Below, piece by piece: positions 32,558 through 43,302 of a stretch of DNA of 64,000 bases. The DNA is from Sporothrix humicola (taxonomy: Eukaryota; Ascomycota; Sordariomycetes; Ophiostomatales; Ophiostomataceae). The notes under the pieces were generated by a model. The model saw only the letters and a list, made by a program, of their open reading frames with translations. It was not told where the DNA came from and did not search any database. The stretch is from the NCBI GenBank assembly GCA_021396245.1, contig WNYE01000005.1, positions 310,001 through 374,000 of the forward strand, in the 5' to 3' direction. Position 1 is the stretch's first letter, and each line of letters starts with the position of its first letter. A program made the translations under genes and the position numbers.

Positions 32558-35500
32558 ATGGCACCGACCGGGCCGCCGATGCCCGTGCCGTCCAAGGCCG
32601 CCATCCGAGCATTGCGCGGTCTTGTCTTGGGAACAACATGCACGCTCGCCCTCTTCACAGAAGATCGTCGTCGCCGGATCAATGCCGCCCGCTCGGCTAT
32701 TCGGAACGGCGACCGCATCCGGTCGGCTCGGCGGTACCACCCGGGCGGCAGCGCGTTTGCCATTGCCCTCGAGGAAGATGCATTGTCGGCCGATCAGGGC
32801 GTGGTCTATTGGAAGCCGCCAACTCGGCCAGGAGACGGCGGAGGACGAGTGCCGACATCGACAAAGAGAAGCTCGTCACCGCAGAGAGCCACGATCGAAT
32901 GGTCAGAAGCCACAGGCCAGGCCCATGCACAGGCACAAGTGCGGAGAGACCGGTCAATGTCGCCCTCGAGACGGAAATCTGCACAGAAGGCGAAGGCAAC
33001 TACTGCAGGGACGTCATCACAACAAACGCAGACATCTTCAACATCATCCGAATCGCAATCACCAGTCTTTTCATATCCACCATCCGCTACCGAACGCATA
33101 CAGAGACGCGTCCCGTCACTCGCACACCAGGCAGAAGAATACAGATCTCGAGCACGGCGAGGCCGTCTTGTTGCCAGCAATGCCGACCCGATTGGCAAGA
33201 TCAGCGTGACTGGCCCAGGCCCAGTTTCCATCGCCAGCATTGATCTGCCAGCGGCCATGGCCGAGCATGTTCAGACACTGTCAAAACCACTAAAAACCCC
33301 GGCTGATCTCGAGGCGGCTGTCCGCGCTCTGATTAACACATGGCCCGTCATTGAAGACCATCGCCGGGACCAGCACGTCGCTCTGGCCAAAGTATCGGCC
33401 GAGCTGTGCAAGGCCTGCCAAAAGTCGGCCCGCATAAACCTCGCACAGTCGGTGCTGCAGCTCGCCGTCAAGTTTGGCCAGCTGGACGAGGCCGCCTACT
33501 TTGCGCACAACCCTCTGCCCGTTGTCAAGTCCTTGATGCCGTATGGCTCCGTGGCAACAGAACTCAAAGACTCTGAGCTCAGAGACGTCCATATGGAAGA
33601 TGCCAGTGCCGAGACTCGCCATGCCATATTTGTGAAGCGACTTGAGGATGCTGCTAACCTTTTCCTGCCTGCATTTTCCTCGCCATCCGTCATGGATGTG
33701 CCCCTCGCTGAGATTGTGACCGTCGGAAAACGGCTGCTGGAGTGTGCCTTTGCGGCCCGCCACAACAAACTCATCAACAGTATTTATCTGGCCATTGCCA
33801 AGTACCCTACAGACATCACCGAGCTCTCGCAGTGGTACAATGAACAACTGCAAAAGTCAGGCGACTACGAGTTGCTCGTGTCCTCCTTTATCGCGTGTGC
33901 CCCGACTGTTAACTCGCTGTCCAAGGAAGCGTACCTCCAGATCGGCGATCGCGTTGTTGAAGCCACGAGTCTTACGCACGACACACAAGCTGGCGCTGTC
34001 CTGGAGACCTTGCTCACCATAACTGCATCGTCATCGTATATGCTGCGCACTACATGGGTGACAGACCTCTTGTATGGTCAGTGGCAAAAGACCAAGGACT
34101 TCAACGAGATCATGACGCTGTTTGCCAAGATAGCCGGCCTTAAGAAGGGAGACGACAAGCTTGCATCAACGGTTGTCCACACCAACGGCATCTACCGCGT
34201 CATGATCCAGATTGCGCTGGAGGCAGACAAGACAAAGGAAGCCAACGCACTCTTTGCTGAGCTCAAGGCTGCAGAGCCCACCGCAGCCAACGATATCCGG
34301 ATTGTTGGCCTCTTTGCCCTGGCCAAGGCCAAGGCCGGCAACTGGCTAGGTGTGCAGGACGATTTCCAGAAAGCTGCCGATGTCGCTGCTGCCAATCCTA
34401 AGAACGAGGGCGGCCGTCTGCCAGCACGCGATGCCGAGCGCGTCTTTGTGCCCATTGCCAAAGAGTATGTTCGCACGCACACCATTGGCGAGACGGAAGA
34501 TTTCCTCAAGCAGTACATTGAGGAGATTGGCGTCCCCATTGGCCGCTACATGGTTACTCTGATTGCCAACGAGTACGGCGCCCTGCGCGAAGTGCGCTCG
34601 TTTATTGCGTGGCTTGACTACTGCACGCAGGCCGGTTTCGTGGCCGACGCTTCCTTTAGCAACGCCATCCTCCACAACTGCCGCAAGCACTGGAAGTTTG
34701 GCTTCCGCGAGCTGCGCGCCATGTACCGCAAGCTGCGGCTGCTGAGCCCCAACTTTGAGGACAAAGTGACGCAGACGATCATGACGCACGCGGCCGTTTC
34801 CGATGCCCGAAACATTGGGTCTGCCGGCCGGGAAATCCGGGCGCGTGCTCATTCGCCGCAGACGAAGAGCGTCGGCGCGAATGGTAATAACGCCAACGGC
34901 AAGAGAATGCCAGCCTCTTTTGCAAACATGGCCACGCTGGCCCACGCATCGCCGCTGTCTGTCGGCCGCCATCTTTTGGACGAGCACGATCTGTACGTGG
35001 CCATGAAGGAGGCTTTTGCAGCGGGCACCCTATCAAAAGCCGTCCGCATGTACAAGCACGCCGTCCGTGGCGGCATGCCGCCGAGCGAAAAGTGCCTGAA
35101 GCTGGCCGTGTCTTGCGCCATCAAGAGTGAGCTGTTGGCAATCGCTGCATCAAAGGGAGCACGCAAGGAAGCGCCCCACTTTGACGTCGCCGTTGATTTA
35201 CTGAAATCTGCCCACATGGCCGGCCAAAACATTGACGGCGCCACCGCCTACCTCGCCATTGCCTACATCGAGGTCTTTGGCAGCCGCCAGGTTGCCACGA
35301 CGGGCCGCACCCGCAAGTCCAACACCAAGGCCAGCGTCGCCGCCGCCGTCAAGTCGGTGCTGCTCCGGCTCAACGCCTCCAAGGTCAATATCACTGACTT
35401 GGCCCTCAACCGCGCCGCCTTCCACATGTACAAGGCCGGCCACATGTCCGGCGCTATTGCTCTGGCCATGTCCGCTGCCAACACGTCTGTCGGTGGCGGC

Positions 35501-36142
35501 TGTCCGGGCTACAATGCGTGGAACTTCTCTACCCTCCTGCAGGCTTACGCTCGCAACGCCGACGCCGAAGGTATCCGCACAGTGACACAAGGTGCAGTTG
35601 CCGCGGACATTCTGCGCGAGCTCATGGCCTACAAGACCATCAAGCAGGTCCACCGCCGCGTGCGCGCCAGTCTTATCGAGCACGAATGCGAGATGGATCT
35701 AGCCAAGCGGACCGGCACGAGCAGTGATGGCGTCGAAGACTCGCGCTATAGCAACCTCAAGAAGAGCCTCCAGGCCGTCGAGGAGGTTTTGGCGCTGGCC
35801 CGCGCCGCCCGTCAGAAACTGAGTGATGAGCGACGCGAGCTCGAGATGGCTGCCATTAGGATTATGCAGCAGGCGGCACTCGATGCTGGCCACAAGCCTG
35901 CTGATCTCGATACTGTCCGCATTGGCCGGGAGCAGGAGAAGCGGAAGCGGGGCGAGCATGGGTATCAGCAGCAGCACGACCAGCACCAGGAGGACGGCGA
36001 CGGCACGAGCAGCATCGCCAGTGTCGGCAGCATCAGCAGTGGCAGCACATGGGATATGCTGGATATGCCCGTCGACGAGGACGGCCGTCTGATCAACACG
36101 GAGGAAGAGAAGCTGCCAGCAGCAGCTGGGGCATCTTACTAG
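32558..36142 (+). CDS. Large PPR-like protein, probably mitochondrial
   Basis: A 1,194-aa intronless protein. The N terminus has an Ala/Leu/Thr hydrophobic stretch (about 12-29) followed by an Arg-rich segment (RRRRINAARSAIRNGDRIRSARR), as expected of a mitochondrial presequence or inner-membrane anchor. A Ser-rich, poorly conserved linker covers about 85-220. From about 235 to 1080 the protein is almost entirely helical, with recurring Ala/Leu-rich helix pairs resembling PPR or TPR units, such as those around GVQDDFQKAADVAA and SKAVRMYKHAVRGGMPP. The C terminus is Gln/His and acidic. Fungal PPR proteins of this size act in mitochondrial mRNA stability or translation (Pet309/Cya5 type). Repeats are degenerate, so the assignment is by architecture, and I cannot name the transcript it would serve. 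Confidence 0.72.
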   Translation: MAPTGPPMPVPSKAAIRALRGLVLGTTCTLALFTEDRRRRINAARSAIRNGDRIRSARRYHPGGSAFAIALEEDALSADQGVVYWKPPTRPGDGGGRVPTSTKRSSSPQRATIEWSEATGQAHAQAQVRRDRSMSPSRRKSAQKAKATTAGTSSQQTQTSSTSSESQSPVFSYPPSATERIQRRVPSLAHQAEEYRSRARRGRLVASNADPIGKISVTGPGPVSIASIDLPAAMAEHVQTLSKPLKTPADLEAAVRALINTWPVIEDHRRDQHVALAKVSAELCKACQKSARINLAQSVLQLAVKFGQLDEAAYFAHNPLPVVKSLMPYGSVATELKDSELRDVHMEDASAETRHAIFVKRLEDAANLFLPAFSSPSVMDVPLAEIVTVGKRLLECAFAARHNKLINSIYLAIAKYPTDITELSQWYNEQLQKSGDYELLVSSFIACAPTVNSLSKEAYLQIGDRVVEATSLTHDTQAGAVLETLLTITASSSYMLRTTWVTDLLYGQWQKTKDFNEIMTLFAKIAGLKKGDDKLASTVVHTNGIYRVMIQIALEADKTKEANALFAELKAAEPTAANDIRIVGLFALAKAKAGNWLGVQDDFQKAADVAAANPKNEGGRLPARDAERVFVPIAKEYVRTHTIGETEDFLKQYIEEIGVPIGRYMVTLIANEYGALREVRSFIAWLDYCTQAGFVADASFSNAILHNCRKHWKFGFRELRAMYRKLRLLSPNFEDKVTQTIMTHAAVSDARNIGSAGREIRARAHSPQTKSVGANGNNANGKRMPASFANMATLAHASPLSVGRHLLDEHDLYVAMKEAFAAGTLSKAVRMYKHAVRGGMPPSEKCLKLAVSCAIKSELLAIAASKGARKEAPHFDVAVDLLKSAHMAGQNIDGATAYLAIAYIEVFGSRQVATTGRTRKSNTKASVAAAVKSVLLRLNASKVNITDLALNRAAFHMYKAGHMSGAIALAMSAANTSVGGGCPGYNAWNFSTLLQAYARNADAEGIRTVTQGAVAADILRELMAYKTIKQVHRRVRASLIEHECEMDLAKRTGTSSDGVEDSRYSNLKKSLQAVEEVLALARAARQKLSDERRELEMAAIRIMQQAALDAGHKPADLDTVRIGREQEKRKRGEHGYQQQHDQHQEDGDGTSSIASVGSISSGSTWDMLDMPVDEDGRLINTEEEKLPAAAGASY

Positions 36143-37629
36143 GTTGCCCATGAGCGAAGCCCTGCTTCCTTTTATCCAGCATTTGTTTCTTTTGTTTTTA
36201 TTTCATTTTTGTTCATTTTGCATATAACGACAGGACACAAGAGTCTGGTAGATAGACATTGCATTTGGGTGTACAACGCACATGCGAGTACATACATACA
36301 TAGAGGCATCTTACGATGCGTACAGAAATGGAGTTATTCGATTCGAAAATCAATTTCCATCAACTTTTGTTTACATATACATTTATTGGCATATGCTTTC
36401 GTTTGGTCGATGTTTCATTTCACTAGAATCACGGCTTGAATGTGCTGAAGCACCCTGTATTTTGCCCGCAGATCGCCGCTAATACATTTATGTGGCAGCC
36501 TGGGCGTTGGCGCTGGGCAAAAGTCTGTTGGTGCCAGCCTTTTGCCCCTTTTGACATGTGAAATCGGGGCACTACGCCCGCCCTCAGAATTCATGGCAAT
36601 CACCATCCAGCCATCGTTCCTGCTCTTTGTAGAAAACGGCTGCCTTTTGCTTCATGCGACGTTGTCACTGAAAGAGGACCGACCAAAAAAAAAAAAAAAA
36701 AAGGAAAGAACTAGCGGTGTGGAGCCGGCTCCTTTCCCGGAATTCAAAGTGCGTCGTTGAGGAACGGTCAAATTAACGTACAGAAAAGGTGGCCTGGAAA
36801 GTGGCACGATGGGAAGGAGCAGAGTCGATCTGGGTGATGACGGTGGTCTGCCGCTGCTGTTGTAGCCCGTTGTAAGATGAGTGGATTGCGCTTTCCTTTT
36901 GCCTTTTGCGTTCGTCTGCAAATGGAGCCCCTAAAATCTTCGGCGCCGCAACTTACGACCTGCCAGGGGTCGGGCGCGGCCATGGGAAGGCTCGACCAGG
37001 CTAAGGTGGCGCCTCCTATTTTCACCTTTTTGCTCTTTTTTCTGAGTAGAGACGGTGGGCGGGCAGGCACAGGCCATTTTCTGCGATTCTGGAACGATTT
37101 TTCTGGGGATTGGCAGGTGCGATTGGGTGCAGAAGAGGAAAGGACCCCCAACCGCGAATTGGGGCGCGCATCCCTTTTTCTCACAACGCCCTTCTTTATC
37201 CTCAATCGCATTCTTTTCTCTTCGTCACCACTTTTTGTTGCTTTCGTCTCCCCCAACGGCGAATTGTCTTGTTTTAATTTCGAAGCCGCCCGTCCTACCT
37301 CGACAGGCAGTTGTTCTCTCCTTCTCTTCTTCTTCCTTTCCTGCATTGTCTACTACCTTTTAATTGACACTATTTGCCAACTCTCCTTTCTCCTAATAGA
37401 TTCCCACTCCTTTTCTTCTTTTCTTTCTCCTCTCTACTTTAATTCTCCTCGATTCTTTTGATACTGCCCACCCCGACTCTCCCTCGTTACGTCGACCTCC
37501 CTCGCATTGTCCACGTGGCACACGACCGATCTCGACCGATCTTAGCCGCCCTCAAACCGTCCGACATCTTTCTCCTTTCCGAGGACACGTGAAGATCTCT
37601 TGATCTTCAACCCTCGATTCTCGACGACA
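36143..37629. other. Intergenic region, ERG1 promoter and leader
   Basis: 1.5 kb with no supported gene. A run of 18 A lies at 36685-36702. CT-rich leader sequence lies at 37190-37450. Two CACGTG boxes are in the last 120 bp before the ERG1 start. Confidence 0.6.
37512..37591. promoter_or_regulatory. Two CACGTG boxes just upstream of ERG1
   Basis: CACGTG at 37512-37517 and at 37586-37591, 118 and 44 bp before the ERG1 ATG. Fungal SREBP-type bHLH activators of sterol genes can bind E-box and SRE sequences, so these are candidate sterol-response sites. CACGTG is also bound by unrelated bHLH proteins such as Cbf1-like factors. Confidence 0.4.
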
Positions 37630-39375
37630 ATGTTGCACATCGCCTCGGCCTCAGCGCCTCGCCCTCCCTCGTACAAGGCTCCCAAGCCAGCATACACACA
37701 CGGAAAAGCCTCGCCAACCTCAAAATCTGTCCTCGCCGACCACACGCGCCGCCGTGAAAAGTACCACGAAGCCGATGTCGTCGTTGTCGGTGCCGGTGTT
37801 CTGGGTTGTGCCCTGGCCTATGCCCTCGCCAACCAGGGCCGCAGCGTGCTGCTGCTCGAGCACAACATGCATGAGCCCGACCGGATCGTGGGCGAGCTGA
37901 TGCAACCCGGCGGCGTTGGCTCGCTGCGCGCTCTTGGTTTGGAGGACTGTCTGGAGGACATCGACTCGGTCACTTGCCACGGCTACCACGTGGTCTACGA
38001 CGGCGACGATATCGTCATCCCCTACCCGCCAGTCGACAGCGAGGGCAACGTGCCCATGGACGTCTATGTCCCCGGAAGCAGCGAGAACAAGAAGCACAAC
38101 AGCAAGCGCGCCGAAAACGGCGGCCAGGGCGGCTCGCCCGAGGGCCGCAGCTTCCACCACGGCCGCTTCATTATGCAGCTGCGGCGCAAGTGCCTCGCCC
38201 ACCCCAACATCACCGTCGTGGAGACCGAGGTCACGGGCCTGATCCGCGGCGGACCCGTGCCGGACGAGGTGCTCGGCGTGCACACCCAGACCACAGTGCG
38301 TCTCGACGGCTCGCCAATATCAAGAGCCGACGTGCTGGCAGCATCCAAGAGGGACAAGGACACCGACGCCGCTGTGCCCTCGTGCCCGACCACCAAGCGC
38401 GCCGACTGCTACTTTGGCCAGTTGACTGTCGTTGCCGACGGCTACAAGTCCAAGTTCCGCACCGAGGTGCTAAAGAGCGAAGCCATTGTCAGGTCCAAAT
38501 TCTTTGCCCTCGAGCTCATCGACTGCCCGCTGGAGCCCAAGGGATTCGGCCACGTATTTATCAACTCGTCGGCCTTTCCTGTGCTTCTCTACCAGATTGG
38601 GACCCACGAGACCCGCGCCCTTATTGATGTACCCATGAACCTGCCCGCTGCTTCCACAGCCAACGGCGGTGTCCGTGGCTACATTCGCAACGTCGTCATT
38701 CCCTCCCTGCCGGAGAACGTTCACGCTTCTGTCGAGGCCGCTCTGTCCGACGGCAAGATCCCCCGCAGCATGCCCAACTCGTGGCTGCCGCCCGCACCGC
38801 GCTCTTCCATTACAAAGGCCGCCAAGCACGGCGTCATTCTGCTCGGCGACGCCTACAATATGCGCCACCCGCTGACCGGCGGCGGCATGACCGTTGCACT
38901 CAACGACGCTGTCGTCATCTCGGGTCTGCTGTCGCCCGACCGCGTGCCTGATCTTGGCGACCACGCTGCTGTGGCCCGCGCTATGGGCGAATTCCACTGG
39001 ACCCGTAAGCGCCTGACCTCGATCGTCAACGTCCTGGCCCAGGCCCTCTATTCTCTCTTTGCCGCCAACAGCCGGCCCCTCCGCATGCTCCAGCAGGGCT
39101 GCTTCCAGTACTTCCGCCACGGCTGGGCTGCTCAGCCCATGGGTTTCCTGGGCGGTATTATCCGTAAGCCGTTGTTGCTGGCGTACCACTTCTTCAGTGT
39201 CGCGTTCCTGGCCATTTGGCTCAACGCCGTCGAGGTCGTCACAGGCGGCTCGTCGAGCGCTGCGGCTGCCATTGTGGGTCTTATCAAGCTGCCGCTGGCT
39301 CTGGCCGACGGCATCCTGGTCCTGTGGACGGCGTGCATTGTCTTTTTGCCCGTCTTCTGGCGTGAGCTGCGGTAG
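37630..39375 (+). CDS. ERG1: Squalene monooxygenase (squalene epoxidase)
   Basis: A 581-aa ER membrane flavoenzyme that converts squalene to 2,3-oxidosqualene in ergosterol synthesis and is the target of allylamine antifungals. The FAD-binding Rossmann motif GAGVLG is at 54-59, followed by LLEHNMHEPDRIVGEL. The second FAD motif GDAYNMRHPLTGGGM contains D407. The C terminus is hydrophobic with at least two membrane helices, as in the family. A charged, Gly/Ser/Asn-rich insertion at about residues 152-175 interrupts the region before the conserved FHHGRF motif. No intron is needed. The start is ATG 37630; the extension upstream has only a TTG. The two CACGTG boxes in the promoter are the only regulatory hint. 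Confidence 0.96.
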   Translation: MLHIASASAPRPPSYKAPKPAYTHGKASPTSKSVLADHTRRREKYHEADVVVVGAGVLGCALAYALANQGRSVLLLEHNMHEPDRIVGELMQPGGVGSLRALGLEDCLEDIDSVTCHGYHVVYDGDDIVIPYPPVDSEGNVPMDVYVPGSSENKKHNSKRAENGGQGGSPEGRSFHHGRFIMQLRRKCLAHPNITVVETEVTGLIRGGPVPDEVLGVHTQTTVRLDGSPISRADVLAASKRDKDTDAAVPSCPTTKRADCYFGQLTVVADGYKSKFRTEVLKSEAIVRSKFFALELIDCPLEPKGFGHVFINSSAFPVLLYQIGTHETRALIDVPMNLPAASTANGGVRGYIRNVVIPSLPENVHASVEAALSDGKIPRSMPNSWLPPAPRSSITKAAKHGVILLGDAYNMRHPLTGGGMTVALNDAVVISGLLSPDRVPDLGDHAAVARAMGEFHWTRKRLTSIVNVLAQALYSLFAANSRPLRMLQQGCFQYFRHGWAAQPMGFLGGIIRKPLLLAYHFFSVAFLAIWLNAVEVVTGGSSSAAAAIVGLIKLPLALADGILVLWTACIVFLPVFWRELR

Positions 39376-40322
39376 GTGGACCTGCGGCTGTAGTGTTCGT
39401 CTAGCAGAGGAGGAGGAGAATATATATAGAAGAAGCAAAACATTGGATCAAAAAAGCGAAGCTATGTTTCATTATGGGCCCTTACTGGAAGGGCGTTCTC
39501 ATGTACATTTGTGCCTTTTCTATAACAGGGCATTTTAATACAATTTTAATAATACTCATGACATTTATGGACATCTTCACGATATATCTACTGCTTTACT
39601 GAGCAATAGTTTGGAAGTTATTTGACGAGCAAACCCAGAGGGCGCTTTTGAATTGTAAACCCGAAATCGCAAAAAGAAATAGACGACCTAGGATATATAG
39701 TTTGTAATAAAAGAACAATGAAGATCCTCAAAATGATAAAGAAAATCCCCGTCCAGAAACGCCTTGTTAATTTTTTTCGTCACGGTACCACATTAAAACC
39801 AGCATCAGCAACATTCGAAGACAGACTGTCCTTCTTCCTTCTTAAAGCTCGTTGAAATCGTCAAGATTCATTCACTAACTTTTTTGGCGTCCATCTGCAA
39901 CCGTACTCTAAAAGCTTCTTTCCCAGCAAATAACAGCAACTATGAAAACGTTTCCCATCATCTTGACTCTCCATGTCTTGTGGCGCGTGATACCTGCCTG
40001 AAAAAAATGGCGGGTAAAAGAAAAAAAGAGGTATATAAAATACAATCAAAGAAGAAGTAAAAGGTAGGTAAGACATCGGCACGCTCTTTCGAAAGACAGG
40101 CGCAAATGATAATGAATTTGTTGGGCGGCAAAGTCCGTTCGCCGGACTGACAACGCTGTTGTTCATAAATGTGCTTTTTCAATGTGTTGCTCGTCAAAAT
40201 TGCAAACCGGAAAAAAACGACGCGAGAAAGGCTTGGTATCGTTTCGCTTCGCTGGTACAAATGGTACAATAACGCAAGTTTCTTTTTTTGACACTTTGTG
40301 CTTTGTGTTTCGTGACGCTCGC
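39376..40322. other. Shared 3' region of convergent ERG1 and PSY2
   Basis: About 950 bp, AT-rich, with several AATAAA-like words on both strands, consistent with two facing 3' UTRs. No coding region is supported. Confidence 0.55.
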
Positions 40323-43302
40323 TCATTCATCGCCTGATCCTGGTCCGGTTGCTTCGGTGGCCAGTGCCTGGACTGTTGGTGTTGCTGTGATGTTGATGGA
40401 GATCTTTTTTGGTGCCGACGCGTCTCCGTTGCCGTTGACATTCACTTCTGTGCCATTCACGCCTGTGCTCATCTTAGCAAGCACGGACGTGTTGGAGTTG
40501 AGCGAGTTGGACCGGCTGTTGCGCCGCTTGTTGTTCTGCAGCATCATCTTGGTCAGGTCGTCTTCTTCGTCCTCTTCGCGACGGCGCTTTTCCGATACCC
40601 GCTCTGGTGGTGGAGGGGCTGCTGTGCCGACACTCTTGACGGCGCCGGGCTCAATGTTCTCCGAGTCGGAATTGCCGTTGGTTTCTGCGTCGTCCGCATC
40701 GGCGCCAGCGCCGTTTTGGCTACCGTTTTCTGTCGCCGCGGCGGTTGGTGCCGTCTCCTTGGCGTCATTGGCAGGTGTCGCGCCGTCCGCTTCTGGCTCG
40801 ATCGGGTCGCTGCTGCCTCCACCGGAAGCGCTTTCGTCCGCATCTTCGTCCGACGGATAGTCCACGAGCTGCTTAAGCACCGACGAGTCGCCGTTGGTGT
40901 GCTCGTCGTCGGGCGATCCCAGGGAGTTGTGGAGCTCGTCGTCGTCGTCTTCATTGTTCCAGTACGCCTCCTCGGGGTCCATGCCGATCGAGTCCAGGGA
41001 CGAGGTGTGGGCGCCGTTGGGAATTCGCAACGACGCTGCGCCCAAGTCGCCGTCTTCTTCGGTCGAAGAGCCCAGCTGCTGTGGCTGGCTGACGAGGTGG
41101 CCGTTGCTTCCCAGGACGGCCTGGTGTTGCGGGTGCTGTGGCAGGAGCTGCGGGTATCGACCCGTCAGCAGGTCGTTGAAGGTCGGCAAGTAGCTGAGCT
41201 TCTCGATGTGGTCTTTGTATCCCATCACCAGCTTCTCTGTGTGCTCGACAACGTCTTCCTTAACGAAAAAGTCGAAAAAGTCAAGGCACGCTGAGCCAAC
41301 AAGGTTGTCGCGCGGCAAGCAGCGCTCTAGCAGGTCAAAGATACGGTCAATGAGGTGGTTGTCAAAAATAGTTTGCGTGTAAAAGTTATCACGCGTAGCC
41401 ATCAATTGGCGCAGGAACCGCAGCGCTGTGAGCTGGAGGTGCTTCACGGGACAGCTCAGCAGTTGCCCAAACCGAGCGATGATCTCGTACTCCATAATGA
41501 AGAACTTGCACCGGTGGAGGTGGGTGTGGGCGCGGGCGAAATAGATGATGATGTCGTGCAGATAGGTAAAGACGCCCTCGTCCAAGACGGAGAATTTGGG
41601 TTCCGCCTGGCCCTTGAGGTCGGTTAGCGGCTTAAATAGCCGCTTCACACCATTCTCGTAAAAGTGGCTCATATACACCTCTTGCAGAGGGTCAGTCTGC
41701 CTCCGTGTCACCTGCTGCGTTTCTTTACCGTTGCCGTTGGCGGCTGGCTCGGTCGTTGTGATCTGGATCACGATGGGGTCGAACAACACCTTGAGCACGT
41801 CGCAAATTTGCGACTTGATGCCCAGGTCCACCTCGACGTGAAGCAGGTCGATGAGTGTGTCGGTCAGCTGCACGCGCACGGATTTGTCGGTTACTTGGCG
41901 GTAGATGGTCTGGCGCACCATGTGCGGGTCGTGGTCGATCATAGAAACAAGAATGTCGGTGGCGCCAATGCGCACTGTGACGTCCGGATTCCGCAGACCA
42001 AAGTTGACGACATTGAGGAGGCCGTGGTTCAAGAAGTTGGTGTACAACGACATCCGCGCTGTTGGCTGCAAATTCTTAATAATGGCGCAACATTGCTGGA
42101 TGAAGAAGACGGCCTGCTTCTTGCGCGTGATCTTCTGGTTCGGGTCTGAGAAGATGCCAAACAGTTCCGGCAAAAACGTCGGGCTACTTTGCAGGTGTTG
42201 CAGGATATCAACCTGGTTGAAAAAGATGAGCGAATTGAGGACGGAGAACGTCGGATCGTCGAGTATCCGCGCAAGGACGACGTCCTTGAGGTACTGTAGG
42301 CGGTATGTCTGGTGGATCTTGAGCTGGATCTTCTCCTCGCCAATCGGCACGACCTCCTTAAAGCGGCCCTTGTTGAGCCATTCGCGGTGGTTTGCCTTGT
42401 GGCTCGGGAAGTCGGGGTCGTATTCAAGGGCACCGACAACGCCCATGAAGCATCCGTCTGACAATGCGTATTCGATGATCGTCGTGTCGTTCATGAGGAG
42501 GATGATCTTGACAATGTTGCAGAGATGGTGCAGGTCGGCGAGGTTCTCCTGCTTTTCGGCGATCTCCACAAGGGGGATGAGCTTGTGGATGTATTCGTCT
42601 GATATGATGCATCTGGACAGGGCGTCGCGGCCGCCGGCCGTTGTGCTCATGATGCGCATGTTGGTCTCGATGTTTTCGAGGTTGGCCAGCTCGGCTGGTG
42701 GGAGGGTGATTGTCGCGGGAATATCGACGGGGACTTCGTCGGACATGGCGTCCTCGCCCATTGGGGCGGAAATTGACTGCTGGACATCGCTGATGAAGTT
42801 CCAGATCAAAAGGCACCCCTCAGCTTCTTGGAAACTGAGCGCCATGTCCAGGCCGGTCGTCGGCTCTGTCCAGACGATAAGCGTGTCTATAAAGCGCGTC
42901 CAGTGTTAGCCACAGTTTTCTCTTCGTATCACATTAACTCGGTCGGGATATAAGGAGGCCGACATGCCTTGCTGTCTCTGGAAGCCATCGTCGTGGTGGA
43001 TGCGCGTGTCGAGAAGTAACCGGTCGGGCGAGTCTTCGGATTCGACAACGATGCGCGGCTCTCTCACTTCGTTATCGTCGGTCTAGAGTGAGACATGTTA
43101 GCAACAAATTTCATACAAACGGCCATCCACGTGTATCCACGCGGCATAAAAAAAAACGCGATCGAAGTGCCGGGCAACATACGGTGGTGTAGGCTGAGGA
43201 GCAGTAGCCGGTGCCGCGATCGAACCAGTCATTGTTACGAAGCTCATAGACCTTAACCCTCTTGCGGTCGATCGACTGATGAGGCACCTGTTGTGCCATC
43301 AT
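40323..43302 (-). CDS. PSY2: Protein phosphatase 4 regulatory subunit 3 (Psy2/SMEK)
   Basis: A 932-aa scaffold that targets the PP4 catalytic subunit in DNA-damage recovery and related processes. Exons on the minus strand: 43302-43183, 43082-42968, 42886-40323. The N-terminal EVH1/PH-like domain begins KRVKVYELRNNDWFDRGTGYC and continues over the joins to DTLIVWTEP and MALSFQEAEGC. A long helical SMK-1/ARM region follows to about residue 700. The rest is acidic and Ser-rich with basic clusters (SEKRRREED, NKRRNSRS) that could be nuclear localisation signals. The second intron needs a GC donor (AAG/GCATGT) to keep the conserved frame. The start is the ATG pair at 43302/43299; the frame is open further upstream but without ATG. 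Confidence 0.93.
42887..42967 (-). other. Non-canonical GC-AG intron in PSY2
   Basis: An 81-nt intron with donor AAG/GCATGT and acceptor TATAG. Only this join gives CAG CAA GAC ACG CTT, encoding the conserved QQDTLIVWTEP segment. The nearby GT (42963-42962 on the minus strand) shifts the frame. Confidence 0.75.

Noticed and set aside
36685..36702. Run of 18 A as a possible retroelement tail
   Set aside because: No target-site duplication or reverse-transcriptase remnant nearby; probably simple slippage.
38470..39438. 322-codon open frame opposite ERG1
   Set aside because: Antisense shadow; product is low-complexity.
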